Positions 7,454-16,652 of a DNA stretch of 34,278 nucleotides are shown piece after piece. The notes below the pieces were generated by a model that made no database searches, was not told where the DNA came from, and was given only the letters and a program-made list of their open reading frames with translations. Source of the stretch: Aquabacterium soli (GTDB lineage: Bacteria; Pseudomonadota; Gammaproteobacteria; Burkholderiales; Burkholderiaceae_C); the NCBI RefSeq assembly GCF_003933735.1, contig NZ_RSED01000028.1:12790-47067 (forward strand), read 5' to 3'. The stretch's first letter is position 1, and the number at the start of each line of letters is the position of its first letter. Position numbers and translations under genes: made by a program.

Positions 7454-8616
7454 GCTGTGCCGTTTTGCGCTTTGCTGTATCGCCGAACTAGGCCAACCAG
7501 AGCCTCCCACCGGTCAGCCGCATCGAGATGCAAGGTAGCTTCTTCGATGACCTCCCCATCGGACGTGCGCGATACCAGCACTTCGGCAACGTGGGTGTTC
7601 AAGTCAAGCTCAGCCGTCAACGATGCCTCTGCAGTGCTCCACTCGAACTGCACGCCGCCTTCCGGGGTGGGGTAGGCGTAAGGCAGCGCAACCTCGTCAG
7701 GCCATGCCTCTGCCCAAGCCTTAGACAGCCAGACAAGGCCAGACGGCACCGGACGCAAGCTTTGCCCTTCCATCCAGCCATCGCGGAGCAGTGCGAGGCT
7801 CTCCAGCCGTGCGGGAACGTCGAGGGGGTCCAGCGGCTCAATGCGCGTCACCTGCTCGATGCGCTTCCGATTGTCAGATTGGTCTCGGACCATGGCGCCT
7901 TCGACCATCACCAAGGACTCGCCGTAGGCACCGAGAGCGCTATGCGCTGCGTCCCGCAGCTCGTCACTGAAATGGCCAATCACCTTCTCACCGCTGATGA
8001 GCTTGAGCGTGAAGGTCTTGTTCTCCAGGTTCAGTTCAGACATGGACCCGCGAACTGATTCTTCCGTTCGATACACTGCGGCGGACTTCAGTACCAGGGT
8101 CTTGCGCACCCGGTTGTCGTAGACGACGACATCGTTCGCAGCGGTCGCCCGCGTGAACTCGACCCGTTCGTCTTCCCGCAGGAAGCGGCCGAACTGGTCA
8201 AAGTAAGCTAGTAGCGGCTTCGGCAGCAGGTCATCGACGGACTGGCCTTTTGAGGCTGCGTCGATAGTGTCCAGGACGCGGTCTCTGGCCTTGTCGAACC
8301 ACTCGGAGAATGCATCATGGATCAAGCTGCCCTGAGGCAGCGGTCGCTCCAGTACCGGAACGGCACTGCCGGCCTCCACCTGCGTCAGGTGAAGGGCGAA
8401 ATTCTGCGTGAACCCTCTGGGCGTCCGCTTGCGGCGGGGAAACTGCTCTAGATACAGCCACCGCGCGACTTCCACGATAAGACCCTCGAACGCCGCCCAG
8501 TCCTTCAGGACCTCCACGGGTATCGAGTGTGCGTCGAATCGTTTGCCGACCAGGCGAGGTTTTAGGAATTCGGTGTTCACAGGCGCATCAGCCAGAAGAC
8601 TCCAGCCAATATGCAC
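7450..8616 (-). CDS. Hypothetical protein, first gene of an unknown two-gene pair
   Basis: The frame is open to a GTG at 8748, but the part above about 8640 belongs to the repeat-type leader. A GTG at 8616 is my preferred start, giving about 388 residues; a TTG at 8664 is an alternative. No start has a well-spaced ribosome site (GGAGGA at 8638-8643 is about 21 bp from 8616). The N-terminal half has basic and aromatic segments (LYLEQFPRRKRTPRGF, FTQNFALHLTQVEAG); the middle reads like a beta-rich binding domain (SELNLENKTFTLKLISGEKV, then GHFSDELRDAAHSALG). No transmembrane helix or catalytic motif is recognised. It is coupled to the downstream gene by a 4-bp overlap. Confidence 0.7.
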   Translation of the reverse strand: MHIGWSLLADAPVNTEFLKPRLVGKRFDAHSIPVEVLKDWAAFEGLIVEVARWLYLEQFPRRKRTPRGFTQNFALHLTQVEAGSAVPVLERPLPQGSLIHDAFSEWFDKARDRVLDTIDAASKGQSVDDLLPKPLLAYFDQFGRFLREDERVEFTRATAANDVVVYDNRVRKTLVLKSAAVYRTEESVRGSMSELNLENKTFTLKLISGEKVIGHFSDELRDAAHSALGAYGESLVMVEGAMVRDQSDNRKRIEQVTRIEPLDPLDVPARLESLALLRDGWMEGQSLRPVPSGLVWLSKAWAEAWPDEVALPYAYPTPEGGVQFEWSTAEASLTAELDLNTHVAEVLVSRTSDGEVIEEATLHLDAADRWEALVGLVRRYSKAQNGTA

Positions 8617-8637
8617 AGGCCGTGCGGGTTTGGGTGT

Positions 8638-8920
8638 TCCTCCGACAGTATAGTGGTTATGCAAATCAATGACTTGGCGCTCTTGGCCTGCCGTCTTCAC
8701 CCGGATTCGCGCGCCTTCACAAAGGTGCCGTGGCGACTGTTTACCCACTGAATCCGCGCCGACGTTGCGCTCTCGGTGGATCGCGGATTGCTGCGCTGAA
8801 GGACGGGCCGAGGCCAGCCGTTCATACGTCTGTCAACTCGAGGGGCAGCCAGACACGTCGCCAGGAGCGCATGTCGCACCACTTGCCGATAGCTCTGCGG
8901 CGCATGCCGCAGGATTGCCC
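8638..8920. repeat. Diverged direct repeat, copy 2, acting as leader of the two-gene cassette
   Basis: This aligns with 6726-7025 in the same orientation. Toward the cassette it carries CTATACTG (8647-8654, minus strand), a TATACT -10-like box, followed by GGAGGA. Copy 1 has the same box. Together with copy 1 it brackets the two-gene cassette at 7076-8616. About 300 bp around it (8750-9058) hold no gene I would defend. Confidence 0.65.
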
Positions 8921-9058
8921 TGGGTAGTAATGCGCGCGATGGCAGGCTCGAAAAAAGGACTCTGAACGGGCCGAGATTCGCAACGTCTGGGACCTTCTTG
9001 AAATCATGATGCTCCAAGCGAGCCTATACGGTGGATCAGCAACTCGTCGCCAACCCAG

Positions 9059-9382
9059 ATGGACCACCACGCTCCTTTCACCCCGCTTGCCAAAGAGGAT
9101 GTCGCCAACCTCTTCGGTGTGACCACCCGCACCATCGAAAACTGGATTGAGGACGAAGGCATGCCGGCGCCGGCGTGCATTGGCAACAGGGTCTTCTGGC
9201 ATCCCGATGTGTTTTACGCTTGGCTCGACAAGCGCCTGCGCATCCCGAAAGCTGACACGCGCAGCGCGCCCCCTGTCGACATCAAGCTCAAGCAGCGACC
9301 CGCAGCCGGTGCTGTGCACGGTCGGTTGCGTCACCAGAACGCCAAGCGACTTGCTGAAATCGAGGCGGGCACTGCCTCTTGA
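9059..9382 (+). CDS. Small helix-turn-helix DNA-binding protein
   Basis: The 107-residue product has a MerR/excisionase-type HTH at about residues 9-60: LAKEDVANLFGVTTRTIENW followed by the GNRVFWHPDVFYAWLDKRL wing. The C-terminal 45 residues are basic and without a known fold. Proteins of this type act as excisionases (recombination directionality factors), AlpA-like regulators or terminase small subunits. Its position near the attachment remnant fits an element-encoded regulator or excisionase. No good ribosome site precedes the ATG, and it is not closely coupled to a neighbour. Confidence 0.7.
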   Translation: MDHHAPFTPLAKEDVANLFGVTTRTIENWIEDEGMPAPACIGNRVFWHPDVFYAWLDKRLRIPKADTRSAPPVDIKLKQRPAAGAVHGRLRHQNAKRLAEIEAGTAS

Positions 9383-9708
9383 GTGCATGCAGGGCTGCAG
9401 CCCGCTCTGCGTTGCCTGTTCTCGCAGCAGGTGGCATCGGCCGCGTATTTGGCTGAGCGCGCTCACCGGCGCGCTGATCTCGGCGCAGGCGATCAGGTTC
9501 TGAATGGACCTCGACGCCGGCCGCTGGATGGATGGCCAGGCCTCAACCGCCGGGAAAGCGCGCGACGACTCGGGCAGTCGGAGTCCTCTGGCGGCATCTT
9601 CGGCCGTCCGAAATCAAGAGGCTGACACCAGCCCCTGCGGATTGTGCGGCGTTGGTCTGCCTTGTACTCCCTTACACTGGCTTCTCCCCCTGTACCCCTC
9701 TTTTTGCC
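9383..9708. other. Intergenic stretch before the defence operon
   Basis: No gene is supported here: short frames on both strands give arginine- and glycine-rich, unconserved-looking peptides. The last part (about 9645-9705) is where the promoter of the operon starting at 9709 should lie; TACACT at about 9673 is a possible -10 but no matching -35 stands out. Confidence 0.4.
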
Positions 9709-9921
9709 ATGAACACCGCGACCGACAGCGTCATGACCGTGAAGGAAGTCGCCGACTACCTGCGCGTGAACCAGCGCACCGTCTACCGGCTGGCCGTGGA
9801 CCGCAAGCTGCCTGGGTTCAAGGTGGGAACGACCTGGCGCTTCAAGCGTGCGGACATCGACCGTTGGATCGACGCTCAGGCAGCTTCTAGCCAGCCTGAG
9901 CCTGGTGCAGGGATCAGCTAG
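9709..9921 (+). CDS. Excisionase-family helix-turn-helix protein, first gene of the defence operon
   Basis: Starting at the ATG at 9709, the protein is 70 residues. Longer upstream frames are arginine- and proline-rich and unlikely to be translated. It is almost entirely one MerR/excisionase-type HTH: MTVKEVADYLRVNQRTVYRL, then the GTTWRFKRADIDRWIDAQ wing. It ends 27 bp before the SF2 helicase gene on the same strand, so it probably belongs to the operon. Small HTH proteins of this kind often lead restriction and defence operons, and a regulatory role like that of a controller protein is a reasonable inference. A targeting or DNA-binding subunit is the alternative. Confidence 0.8.
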   Translation: MNTATDSVMTVKEVADYLRVNQRTVYRLAVDRKLPGFKVGTTWRFKRADIDRWIDAQAASSQPEPGAGIS

Positions 9922-9948
9922 GGGGCTGAGAAACAGGAGGGAGAGTTC

Positions 9949-12900
9949 ATGAAGCTGGTGCAAAACAGCGGCTCAGACCGCGTGATCGACCTGCTGCTGC
10001 CGCACTTGGTGTCAGGCAGCAGGCTGGGCTGTGTCACGCCCTCGTTTTCGCTGCATGCCTTCGCAGAGCTTCGCGAAGCCTTGAATGGGCTGGGACAGGT
10101 GCAACTTGTCCTGCCTGCTGACAACGAGCAGTTGGAGCTGCTTGGCGGGGAGGGTGACCGCGCGCATCGGAACCGCCTGCAAGCTCGATGGCTGGCGAAC
10201 CAGTGCGCCCAATGGCTAACGCAGAAGGCAGAGGTGCGCCGCGCGCATGGCCGAGTGCCGCAAGGCGCCGCAGTGCTGACCGGCGCCGGCGATGAGCCCG
10301 CGCAGGTAGTCCTGGGCTCGTTTGCACTCAGCTCCGAAGGCTTAGGCTTGGCTCCAGGCAACCCCTTGAACCTGATCCAGGCCTCGGAATCGCCGGAGGA
10401 GGCTCGCACACTGGCGCGCTGGTTCGACCAGCAATGGAGTGCGCTGCGGCACCAGCCTGACGGGGCGCAGAGCCTGGTCGACGCTCTCAAGGGCATGGCG
10501 GCGCACCGAGCACCCTTCGAGGTGTACGCGCTGATCCTGCATCACCTGCTCGGCAATCGCGACGAGGCGCTGGACGAGGACCGGATCGTCAAGGCGGCCA
10601 CTGGCATCCGCAACACCGTCATCTGGAAGAAGCTCTTCAAGTTCCAGCGCGACGGCGTCGTGGGCGCCATTGACAAGCTGGCCCGCTTCGGCGGCTGCAT
10701 CATTGCCGACTCAGTGGGGCTGGGTAAGACCTTCGAGGCGCTGGCCATCATCAAGTACCACGAGCTGCGGAATGACCGGGTTCTGGTGCTGGCGCCCAAG
10801 CGTCTGCGCGACAACTGGACGCTCTACAAGGCCAACGACCGCCGCAACATCCTGGCTGCCGACCGGCTCAACTACGACGTCCTGAACCACACCGACCTCT
10901 CTCGTGATGGGGGGCAGTCCGGCGACATCGACCTGGCACATGTGAACTGGGGCAACTACGACTTGGTCGTCATCGACGAGTCGCACAACTTCCGCAACAA
11001 GAAGTCCCCCAAGCAAGGTTCCGAGACTCGCTACCACCGGCTGATGCGCAAGATCATCCGCGAGGGGGTCAAGACCCGGGTGCTGATGCTGTCGGCCACG
11101 CCGGTCAACAACCGCCTGTCCGACCTGCGCAACCAGATCGCCTTCGCCACCGAGGGGGACGACACCGCCCTGCAAGACCACGGCATTGCGAGCATCGAGC
11201 AGACGACCCGCAAGGCCCAGATTCAGTTCAACCGCTGGTTGGAGTTGCCCGAGGAAGAGCGTGTCCCCGGCCGCCTGGTCGAGATGCTGGGCTTCGACTA
11301 CTTCACCCTGCTGGACCATCTGACCATTGCGCGGTCTCGCCGGCACATCGAACGCTACTACGGCACTGAGGAGACGGGGCGCTTCCCGGAGCGTCGCGCG
11401 CCTATCAACATCAAGGCCGATGTCGATACCGCAGGTCAGTTCCGGGCCATCCGCGACATCAACCTCGAGATTCGACGGCTCAACCTGGCCTCCTATGCGC
11501 CGATGCGCTACGTCCTGCCCCACAAGGCAGCGGCGTATGACGCCAAGTACAGCACCGAAATCCGCGGTGGCGAGAGCATCTTCCGCCAGGCAGACCGTGA
11601 GGAGAGTCTGATCCACCTGCTGCGCGTCAATGTGCTGAAGCGCATGGAGAGCGCGGTCTCCTCGTTCGCGCTGACCATCCAGCGTCAACTCAAGGATGTA
11701 GAGACCACGCTGGCCCGGATCGAGGAGCATGCTTCGGATGCCGGCGAGGTCGAAGAGCTGGATATTGCCGACGTCGACATCGACGATCCGGTCTTCGAGC
11801 AGTTGCTGGTAGGCCGTAAGGTCAAGGTGCTGCTCAGCGATGTGGACCTGCACCGCTGGAAGCAGGACCTCGTCGAGGATCGCAACCGGCTGGACAACCT
11901 GCTCCAGGCTGCCCAACAGGTGGACGCGGCCCGCGATGCCAAGCTGGCCAAGCTGCGCGAAGTGATTGAGCGCAAATGCCGCGAGCCCATCAACGTGGTG
12001 GGGGGCAAAGCGAACCGCAAGATCATCGTCTTCACCGCGTTCTCCGACACGGCGCAGTACCTCTACGCCCAGTTGGCGCCGTGGGCGAAGGAGAAGCTGG
12101 GGCTCGATGCTGGGCTGGTGACCGGATCAGCGGGCATCCAGTCGACGCTGCCCGGCTTGCGCAAGAGCATGAGCAGCATCCTTTCCGCCTTCGCCCCGCG
12201 CTCCAAGGAGCGCCCGGCCGAGCTGGCTGAAGAGGGCGAAATCGACCTGCTGATTGCCACCGATTGCATCTCCGAAGGCCAGAACTTGCAGGACTGCGAC
12301 TGGCTCATCAACTACGACATTCACTGGAACCCGGTGCGCATCATTCAGCGCTTCGGGCGCGTGGACCGCATCGGCTCGCCGAACCAGAGCGTCCAGCTCG
12401 TCAACTTCTGGCCCAACATGGAGCTGGAGGAGTACATCGGCCTGGAGCAGCGTGTCAGCGGCCGCATGGTGCTGCTGGACGTGTCGGCTACCGGCGAAGA
12501 GAACCTGATCGAGCAGCAGTCAGGCAATCCGATGAACGACCTGGAGTACCGGCGCAAGCAGTTGCTGAAGCTGCAGGACACGGTCATCGACATCGAAGAC
12601 CTCTCCAGCGGCGTCTCCATCACTGACCTGACGCTGACCGACTTTCGCATCGACCTGGCCGAGTTCCTGAAGGAGCACCCTGGCGTGCTGGAAGAGGCGC
12701 CGCTTGGCACCTATGCCGTCACGTCCACCATCGACGCCGACATTTCGCCTGGCGTCGTCTTCTGTCTGCGGGCCGAGGGCGCGGCTGCGACCAAGGGCGC
12801 GGCGTCGGACTACCCGCTGGCACCGGTCTACCTGGTGCATGTGGGCGACGATGGCGCCGTCTTGCTGCCTTACCCACAGGCCAAGCGCATCATGGACCGG

Positions 12901-13191
12901 CTCAAGCGCGCGGCGCTCGGACGTGAGTTGCCGGACGAGGGCGCGTGCGCCCGCTTCGACCGGCAGACCCGCCAAGGCGAGGACATGCGCCATGCGCAGA
13001 AGCTATTGGCGGCGGCCATAGCCTCGGTTGTTGGCAAGGCTGAAGAGCGTGCTGTGGCCAGCCTGTTCGCGTCGGGCGGCACGCACGCCATGAAGGGCGA
13101 GTTCGCTGGTGCGAGCGACTTCGAGGTGCTGGCGTTCATGGTTCTGCTTCCAGAACAGAAGAGCTGGAATCTACATAGGAGGGGAGATTGA
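9949..13191 (+). CDS. SF2 (SNF2-like) helicase with N-terminal PLD-like domain
   Basis: The 1080-residue protein starts after a strong AGGAGGGAG site. Residues about 1-160 resemble a phospholipase-D-like domain, but the HKD signature is degraded: the usual GS-N segment reads GSFALSSEGLG. The helicase core has Walker A SVGLGKT at about 255-261, the DESH box at 343-346, motif III LSATP at 381-385, and the C-terminal lobe with ISEGQNLQ and QRFGRVDRIG from about residue 800. This is the arrangement of SNF2/RapA-like translocases found in defence islands (as in DISARM drmD-type genes). It would move along DNA or remodel bound complexes using ATP. The stop overlaps the next gene's TTG start, so the two are coupled. 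Confidence 0.85.
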   Translation: MKLVQNSGSDRVIDLLLPHLVSGSRLGCVTPSFSLHAFAELREALNGLGQVQLVLPADNEQLELLGGEGDRAHRNRLQARWLANQCAQWLTQKAEVRRAHGRVPQGAAVLTGAGDEPAQVVLGSFALSSEGLGLAPGNPLNLIQASESPEEARTLARWFDQQWSALRHQPDGAQSLVDALKGMAAHRAPFEVYALILHHLLGNRDEALDEDRIVKAATGIRNTVIWKKLFKFQRDGVVGAIDKLARFGGCIIADSVGLGKTFEALAIIKYHELRNDRVLVLAPKRLRDNWTLYKANDRRNILAADRLNYDVLNHTDLSRDGGQSGDIDLAHVNWGNYDLVVIDESHNFRNKKSPKQGSETRYHRLMRKIIREGVKTRVLMLSATPVNNRLSDLRNQIAFATEGDDTALQDHGIASIEQTTRKAQIQFNRWLELPEEERVPGRLVEMLGFDYFTLLDHLTIARSRRHIERYYGTEETGRFPERRAPINIKADVDTAGQFRAIRDINLEIRRLNLASYAPMRYVLPHKAAAYDAKYSTEIRGGESIFRQADREESLIHLLRVNVLKRMESAVSSFALTIQRQLKDVETTLARIEEHASDAGEVEELDIADVDIDDPVFEQLLVGRKVKVLLSDVDLHRWKQDLVEDRNRLDNLLQAAQQVDAARDAKLAKLREVIERKCREPINVVGGKANRKIIVFTAFSDTAQYLYAQLAPWAKEKLGLDAGLVTGSAGIQSTLPGLRKSMSSILSAFAPRSKERPAELAEEGEIDLLIATDCISEGQNLQDCDWLINYDIHWNPVRIIQRFGRVDRIGSPNQSVQLVNFWPNMELEEYIGLEQRVSGRMVLLDVSATGEENLIEQQSGNPMNDLEYRRKQLLKLQDTVIDIEDLSSGVSITDLTLTDFRIDLAEFLKEHPGVLEEAPLGTYAVTSTIDADISPGVVFCLRAEGAAATKGAASDYPLAPVYLVHVGDDGAVLLPYPQAKRIMDRLKRAALGRELPDEGACARFDRQTRQGEDMRHAQKLLAAAIASVVGKAEERAVASLFASGGTHAMKGEFAGASDFEVLAFMVLLPEQKSWNLHRRGD

Positions 13192-15869
13192 GCAAGGTAG
13201 AACAGAACACCTTGGCGCCCATAGCGCAAGAGGTCTTGGACAAGCTCCAAGAGGTGGCGATGGCTGCACGCGCGTGGCTGCAAGACCCGAGAGGGCCAAG
13301 TGCAAACACGTTGGTGCCGGGCTCTGTTTCCGAAGCTGCGCTGCGGAACCTTGGGCAAGTCAATCAGCAGAATCGGGCTGCATATGAACGGCTGAGCAAG
13401 GAACCGATTGTTTCTCGGGTCGTTGTTGAGGACGAAGGCGGGACGCTGCACACGCGCTTCTTCTGCCGAGCTGACCAAGGGATGGCTGAGCGGGGAGTCG
13501 TCAGCTACTTGACTAAGTGGGGGCGTCTTGCATCCATCCCGGTCGGCGACGAGTTCGTTGCGCCCGACGGGCAGACGTGGATCGTTGTCTCGAAGGCCGG
13601 CCTGCGCCCAACTGAGGCTAACGGTGCATGGGACGCGTTTTCCATCGTTCAACGCGAAGAACTGCCCAGTGTCACCATCGAGTCAATGCGGGCGCTCTTG
13701 CATGCGGAGCAGGCAACGCACAGTGGGCAAGACCTTCTCGACCAGATTCTCTCTGCAGAGGCCAGGAAGGCGACGATGGTTGAAGGCATTCGCCGGAGCG
13801 TCGTTACGCGAATGGGGCTGCGCGACCAACCGATTCTTGACAAGTTCCAGGACGAAATCTTTCGGCTTCCACTGTCGCATAAAGTGGTACTGCTGGGGCC
13901 ACCCGGAACTGGCAAAACCACGACCTTGATCCGTCGTTTGGGACAGAAGTTGGGTGTCCATTATCTCGATGACGACGAGCAGCGTGTGGTGCAGGAAGTG
14001 GCTTTGGCCCAAGGTCTGTCACATGAGCGCAGTTGGCTCATGTTCACGCCTACCGAGCTTCTCAAGCAGTACCTGAAAGAAGCCTTCAATCGTGAGCTCG
14101 TGCCGGCGTCGGAACAGAACCTCCGCACATGGGACGATCATCGGCGCGATCTGTGCCGTCAAACTTTTGGCATTCTGAGAACTGCGACGGGAGGTGGCAC
14201 TTTCGTTCAAAAGCCTGGCCTGGTTAGCTTGCAGGACGGAACAGTCGCCAATCAAGAGGAGTGGTTCACCGACTTCGATGGTTGGCAGCGGGGAGCATAT
14301 CTGCAAGAACTGATAGGGGCGGCCGAGGCGCTGCGTCCATCCAGCATTCAGCAAGCCAGGGAGTTGGGAGAGAGCTTGGCAAACGTGCTCAGCGACCACC
14401 AGCACTGGCCCGCTACCTTGAGCAGCTTCGCTGCTGAGCTACCTAGGATTCAGGCTTTCGTTGCTAGGTTCAAGGATGAGATTGAACAGCGACTCCGCTC
14501 TGCCTTGGTTGCACAACTGCAGACAAACCGAGACTTCGTCACCGAGTTCGCCGCATTCCTTGAGACTTTGCAACAGGTCGAAGTGGATGAAGCTGACGAT
14601 GTTGAATCGGATGATGAGGAAGATGTTCAATCCATCAAGGTAGGTGTTCAGGCCGCTACAAACGAGTATTACCAGGCTCTTCGAGCGTTGTCGCGGAGCG
14701 CCGCCACGAAAAGGGCGCTGAGCAAGGTCAGCCGTATCGGCAGGATCGTCGAATGGCTGGGTGATCGAGTATTGCCGCAGAGCGACCTCATCGACATTGG
14801 AAACAAGTTGGTACTGCAGGCGGCCGCGCGTCGTTTTGTAACGCCTGTTCGCCGCTACATCGACGGGGTGGGAAAGCGCTATCGCACTTTCCGGCGTGAG
14901 CGACAAGGTGCGGGCGCTTGGTACCAACCGAGTGGCTTCGATCAGCGGGACGTGCACCCGCTGGAGCTGGATGTCATCTTGCTCGCCACGCTGAAAGCCG
15001 GCAGTGAGTTGCTTGACCGACAGGCCATCCTGCGATCCCTCGAGAGCCCGCAGTGGGCACCTCTAAAGGCTGTGATGGGTTGCTACCGGCATCAGGTGTT
15101 GGTGGACGAAGCCACCGACTTCTCCCCGCTTCAGCTCGCTTGCATGAATGCGCTGGCGCACCCGCGAACCCGCTCGGTGTTTGCCTGCGGCGACTTCAAT
15201 CAGCGACTTACAACATGGGGCACTCGTACGCCAGAAGCGCTTGCGTGGAGCTTGCCAGGTTTGGAGGTCCGTGAGGTTACGGTGGCCTACCGGCAGTCCA
15301 GACAGCTCAACGACCTCGCTCGCGACATCATACGTACTGTGGGTGGGACAGCGCAAAGCGTCAGCTTGCCTGCCGAGGTCGATAACGACATGGTATCTCC
15401 GGTGCTGCTGGAGAACAGCTCGCAGCTCAGCACTATGGAGTGGCTTGCGGCTCGCATTGCGGACATCGAGCGGTTTGTAGGACAGCTCCCGTCTATCGCG
15501 ATTTTCGTCAACAGCGAGGTTGACGTCGAAACCACTGCGAAGGCGCTTGAGGCATTGCTCGGTGAACACAACATTCCCGTAACGGCCTGCACGGAAGGAA
15601 AAATCGTCGGCCAAGAAAGTAGCGTGCGTGTATTCGACATCCAGCACATCAAGGGGCTGGAGTTTGAGGCGGTCTTCTTCTTGGGGGTTGATCGTTTGGC
15701 AGAGCTACATCCAGAGTTGTTCGACAAGTTCATCTACGTCGGTACGACTCGCGCTGCCGCATACCTTGGGCTGACTTGCGAAGCTTGCCTGCCTGCGCAG
15801 TTGGTGCCTGTGCGTCATCACTTCACATCTGACTGGACGCAGGCGACGCGCCCAGCTGGTTCCGCGTAA
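13188..15869 (+). CDS. SF1 (UvrD/Rep-like) helicase or ATPase
   Basis: The start is TTG at 13188, supported by AGGAGGGG a few bases upstream and a TTGA overlap with the previous stop. The 893-residue product has an N-terminal region of about 230 residues of unknown fold, then Walker A GPPGTGKT at 237-244, a Walker-B-like VDEATDFSP at 639-647, GDFNQRL as motif III, QHIKGLEFEAVF from about 819, and YVGTTRA (motif VI) at 850-856. These are SF1A helicase motifs, close to the UvrD/DUF2075-type group. A very acidic stretch lies at about residues 463-482. It probably works with the SF2 helicase and methyltransferase encoded beside it; DNA polarity and substrate cannot be inferred. Confidence 0.85.
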   Translation: MSKVEQNTLAPIAQEVLDKLQEVAMAARAWLQDPRGPSANTLVPGSVSEAALRNLGQVNQQNRAAYERLSKEPIVSRVVVEDEGGTLHTRFFCRADQGMAERGVVSYLTKWGRLASIPVGDEFVAPDGQTWIVVSKAGLRPTEANGAWDAFSIVQREELPSVTIESMRALLHAEQATHSGQDLLDQILSAEARKATMVEGIRRSVVTRMGLRDQPILDKFQDEIFRLPLSHKVVLLGPPGTGKTTTLIRRLGQKLGVHYLDDDEQRVVQEVALAQGLSHERSWLMFTPTELLKQYLKEAFNRELVPASEQNLRTWDDHRRDLCRQTFGILRTATGGGTFVQKPGLVSLQDGTVANQEEWFTDFDGWQRGAYLQELIGAAEALRPSSIQQARELGESLANVLSDHQHWPATLSSFAAELPRIQAFVARFKDEIEQRLRSALVAQLQTNRDFVTEFAAFLETLQQVEVDEADDVESDDEEDVQSIKVGVQAATNEYYQALRALSRSAATKRALSKVSRIGRIVEWLGDRVLPQSDLIDIGNKLVLQAAARRFVTPVRRYIDGVGKRYRTFRRERQGAGAWYQPSGFDQRDVHPLELDVILLATLKAGSELLDRQAILRSLESPQWAPLKAVMGCYRHQVLVDEATDFSPLQLACMNALAHPRTRSVFACGDFNQRLTTWGTRTPEALAWSLPGLEVREVTVAYRQSRQLNDLARDIIRTVGGTAQSVSLPAEVDNDMVSPVLLENSSQLSTMEWLAARIADIERFVGQLPSIAIFVNSEVDVETTAKALEALLGEHNIPVTACTEGKIVGQESSVRVFDIQHIKGLEFEAVFFLGVDRLAELHPELFDKFIYVGTTRAAAYLGLTCEACLPAQLVPVRHHFTSDWTQATRPAGSA

Positions 15870-16630
15870 TGTTGCTCGATGCGCTGATCCATTCCCTTGC
15901 ACTTCCGGCAAGTTGCCGGGTGGACCAGCGCGTGCCCAAGAAGATGCTGGCAGAGCACGGCGGTGCCACTGCCACCGACCGCCGCCTGCTCACGGACGGC
16001 ATCGAAGAGGCTCACTGGCTGGCCGCCATCAAGCCCGCGACGGCTGCCATTCCGCTCTGGCGGGACGAGGTGCGGGAGTATCTGGAGCTTGCCGTGCTCA
16101 GCATGGCGGTGCGCGCCACCCACGCCCAACCGGCGCAGCTGCAGCGCCTGGTCGAGCTCGTGCATCGGGCCGTGCCTTACCCGGTGCTGCTGATCGTCAG
16201 GACGCCGGACACGGTAGTCATGAGCCTCTCGCACAAGCGCACGGCACAGAACGAGGCGGGGCGAGTGGTCTTGGACGGTGATGTTGTGAGCTTTCAGCTC
16301 AGCGACGAGGTGCCGGACGGGCTGTTGGATGCCTTGGCGCTTGGGCAGCAGCCTCAGCAAGACCTGAAGGCGCTCTACCAAGGCTGGATGGACACCCTGT
16401 TGGCCGCCCAGGTAGCCCGAGTGACAGGGCACTTCCGTACGGACCCCACACCCGACCAGGCCGCCATGCGGCGGATCGCCTTGATCGAACACCAGCGACT
16501 GGAGGCGGAGGCCGCCCGCTTGCGGGCCCTGGCTGGCAAAGAAAGCCAGATCGCCAAGCGCGTGGACCAGAACCTGGCCCTGCAGCGGCTGCACGTCGAG
16601 CTGGCTGCGGTGCGTGCCCGGCTCCTATGA
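15869..16630 (+). CDS. DUF4391 domain protein
   Basis: The ATG overlaps the previous TAA by one base (TAATG). The 253-residue product matches the DUF4391 layout: an N-terminal RVDQRVPKKMLAEHG, then RRLLTDGIEEAHWLAAIKP, a central HRAVPYPVLLIV and VMSLSHKR, and a C-terminal helical region that looks like a coiled coil (AALIEHQRLEAEAARL-like heptads to the end). DUF4391 genes occur beside DNA methyltransferases and helicases, but their biochemical role is not known to me. The coiled coil suggests that it bridges other subunits. Position between the SF1 helicase and the methyltransferase places it in the same complex or operon. Confidence 0.85.
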   Translation: MLLDALIHSLALPASCRVDQRVPKKMLAEHGGATATDRRLLTDGIEEAHWLAAIKPATAAIPLWRDEVREYLELAVLSMAVRATHAQPAQLQRLVELVHRAVPYPVLLIVRTPDTVVMSLSHKRTAQNEAGRVVLDGDVVSFQLSDEVPDGLLDALALGQQPQQDLKALYQGWMDTLLAAQVARVTGHFRTDPTPDQAAMRRIALIEHQRLEAEAARLRALAGKESQIAKRVDQNLALQRLHVELAAVRARLL

Positions 16631-16652
16631 CACAACAAGAACAGACACATTC

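Noticed and set aside
6902..7675. Plus-strand frame of 257 codons over the repeat and the two-gene cassette
   Set aside because: It crosses the repeat and runs antisense to the coupled genes, with low-complexity content.
10711..11916. Long antisense frame (401 codons) opposite the SF2 helicase
   Set aside because: Shadow of a gene with complete helicase motifs; no domain or ribosome site.
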